From assembly GCA_014238315.1 (NCBI GenBank), contig JABABG010000070.1:1-36137 (forward strand): DNA of 36,137 nucleotides, in the 5' to 3' direction. The notes under the pieces were generated by a model. That model was not told where the DNA came from. It saw nothing but the letters and a program-made list of their open reading frames with translations, and searched no databases. Within the stretch, counting starts at the first letter, position 1. Every line of letters begins with the position of its first letter. This DNA comes from Alphaproteobacteria bacterium (GTDB lineage: Bacteria > Pseudomonadota > Alphaproteobacteria > JABAAW01). Position numbers and translations under genes: made by a program. Below are positions 35,811-36,137 of the stretch, one piece after another.

Positions 35811-36137
35811 CTACTCCCACTCGATTGTTGCGGGAGGTTTCCCTGTATAATCGTATACGACACGGTTAATTCCCTCTACTTCATTTACGATTTCTGCCGC
35901 GATCTTTGCCAAGAATTGAGGTTTAAACTCGTAAGGCTGAGCTGTCATTCCATCATCTGATACGACAGCCCGCAATAGGCAACAATATTCGTAGCTTCTG
36001 GCATCTCCCATAACGCCGACACTCCGAGTTGGTAACAATACTGCGAACGCCTGCCAAATTTCTTCGTAGAGTCCTTCCCTACGCAGAGCTTGAACGAAGA
36101 CATGATCTGCATTACGGAGTATATCGCACTTTTCATG
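35811..36137 (-). CDS. guaA: GMP synthase (C-terminal part; 5' end outside window)
   Basis: [63 protein letters not shown]...[23 protein letters not shown]. Confidence 0.97.
   Translation of the reverse strand, partial: HEKCDILRNADHVFVQALRREGLYEEIWQAFAVLLPTRSVGVMGDARSYEYCCLLRAVVSDDGMTAQPYEFKPQFLAKIAAEIVNEVEGINRVVYDYTGKPPATIEWE
35817..35897 (-). repeat. guaA 3'-end att-like direct repeat, copy 2 (inside intact guaA)
   Basis: See copy 1 at 34490-34570. Confidence 0.92.

Overview
The window looks like an alphaproteobacterial chromosome segment. This rests on conserved runs of recognisable genes: mltB/smpB/dapA, rlpA-tmk-holB-metG-tatD-MBL, and yajC-secD-secF. The left ~30 kb is mostly housekeeping: lipB, tRNA-Leu(GAG), a FecR/RTX-type giant protein, maeB, mgtE, a GT2 glycosyltransferase, dapA, smpB, mltB, rlpA, tmk, holB, metG, tatD, an MBL hydrolase, the sec genes, two secreted ankyrin proteins, a DUF6898-like protein and a DUF924-like protein. 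The right ~5.5 kb (30.2-35.8 kb) is AT-richer accessory DNA: a formyltransferase, small membrane protein, GNAT-like protein, two methyltransferases and an MBL-fold protein. It abuts the 3' end of guaA. Two signals stand out. (1) The last ~81 bp of guaA, including an in-frame TAG stop, is present a second time in direct orientation at 34490-34570 (56 bp identical, 76/81 overall). It brackets an FkbM methyltransferase, as expected for attL/attR of a guaA-targeted integrative island or its remnant; no integrase is visible here. (2) There is a pervasive pattern of short degenerate tandem arrays (period 10-17 bp, often 14). At seven genes (RTX, mltB, metG, tatD, secD, yajC, ank2) the array begins in, or includes, the last codons and stop codon of the gene. 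At mltB it is an exact 15-bp, in-frame stack of repeated xLGL-stop units. Similar arrays lie upstream of genes and as in-frame loop expansions inside lipB, tmk, yajC and mltB. All calls come from reading the sequence and the supplied ORF track; no searches were run.
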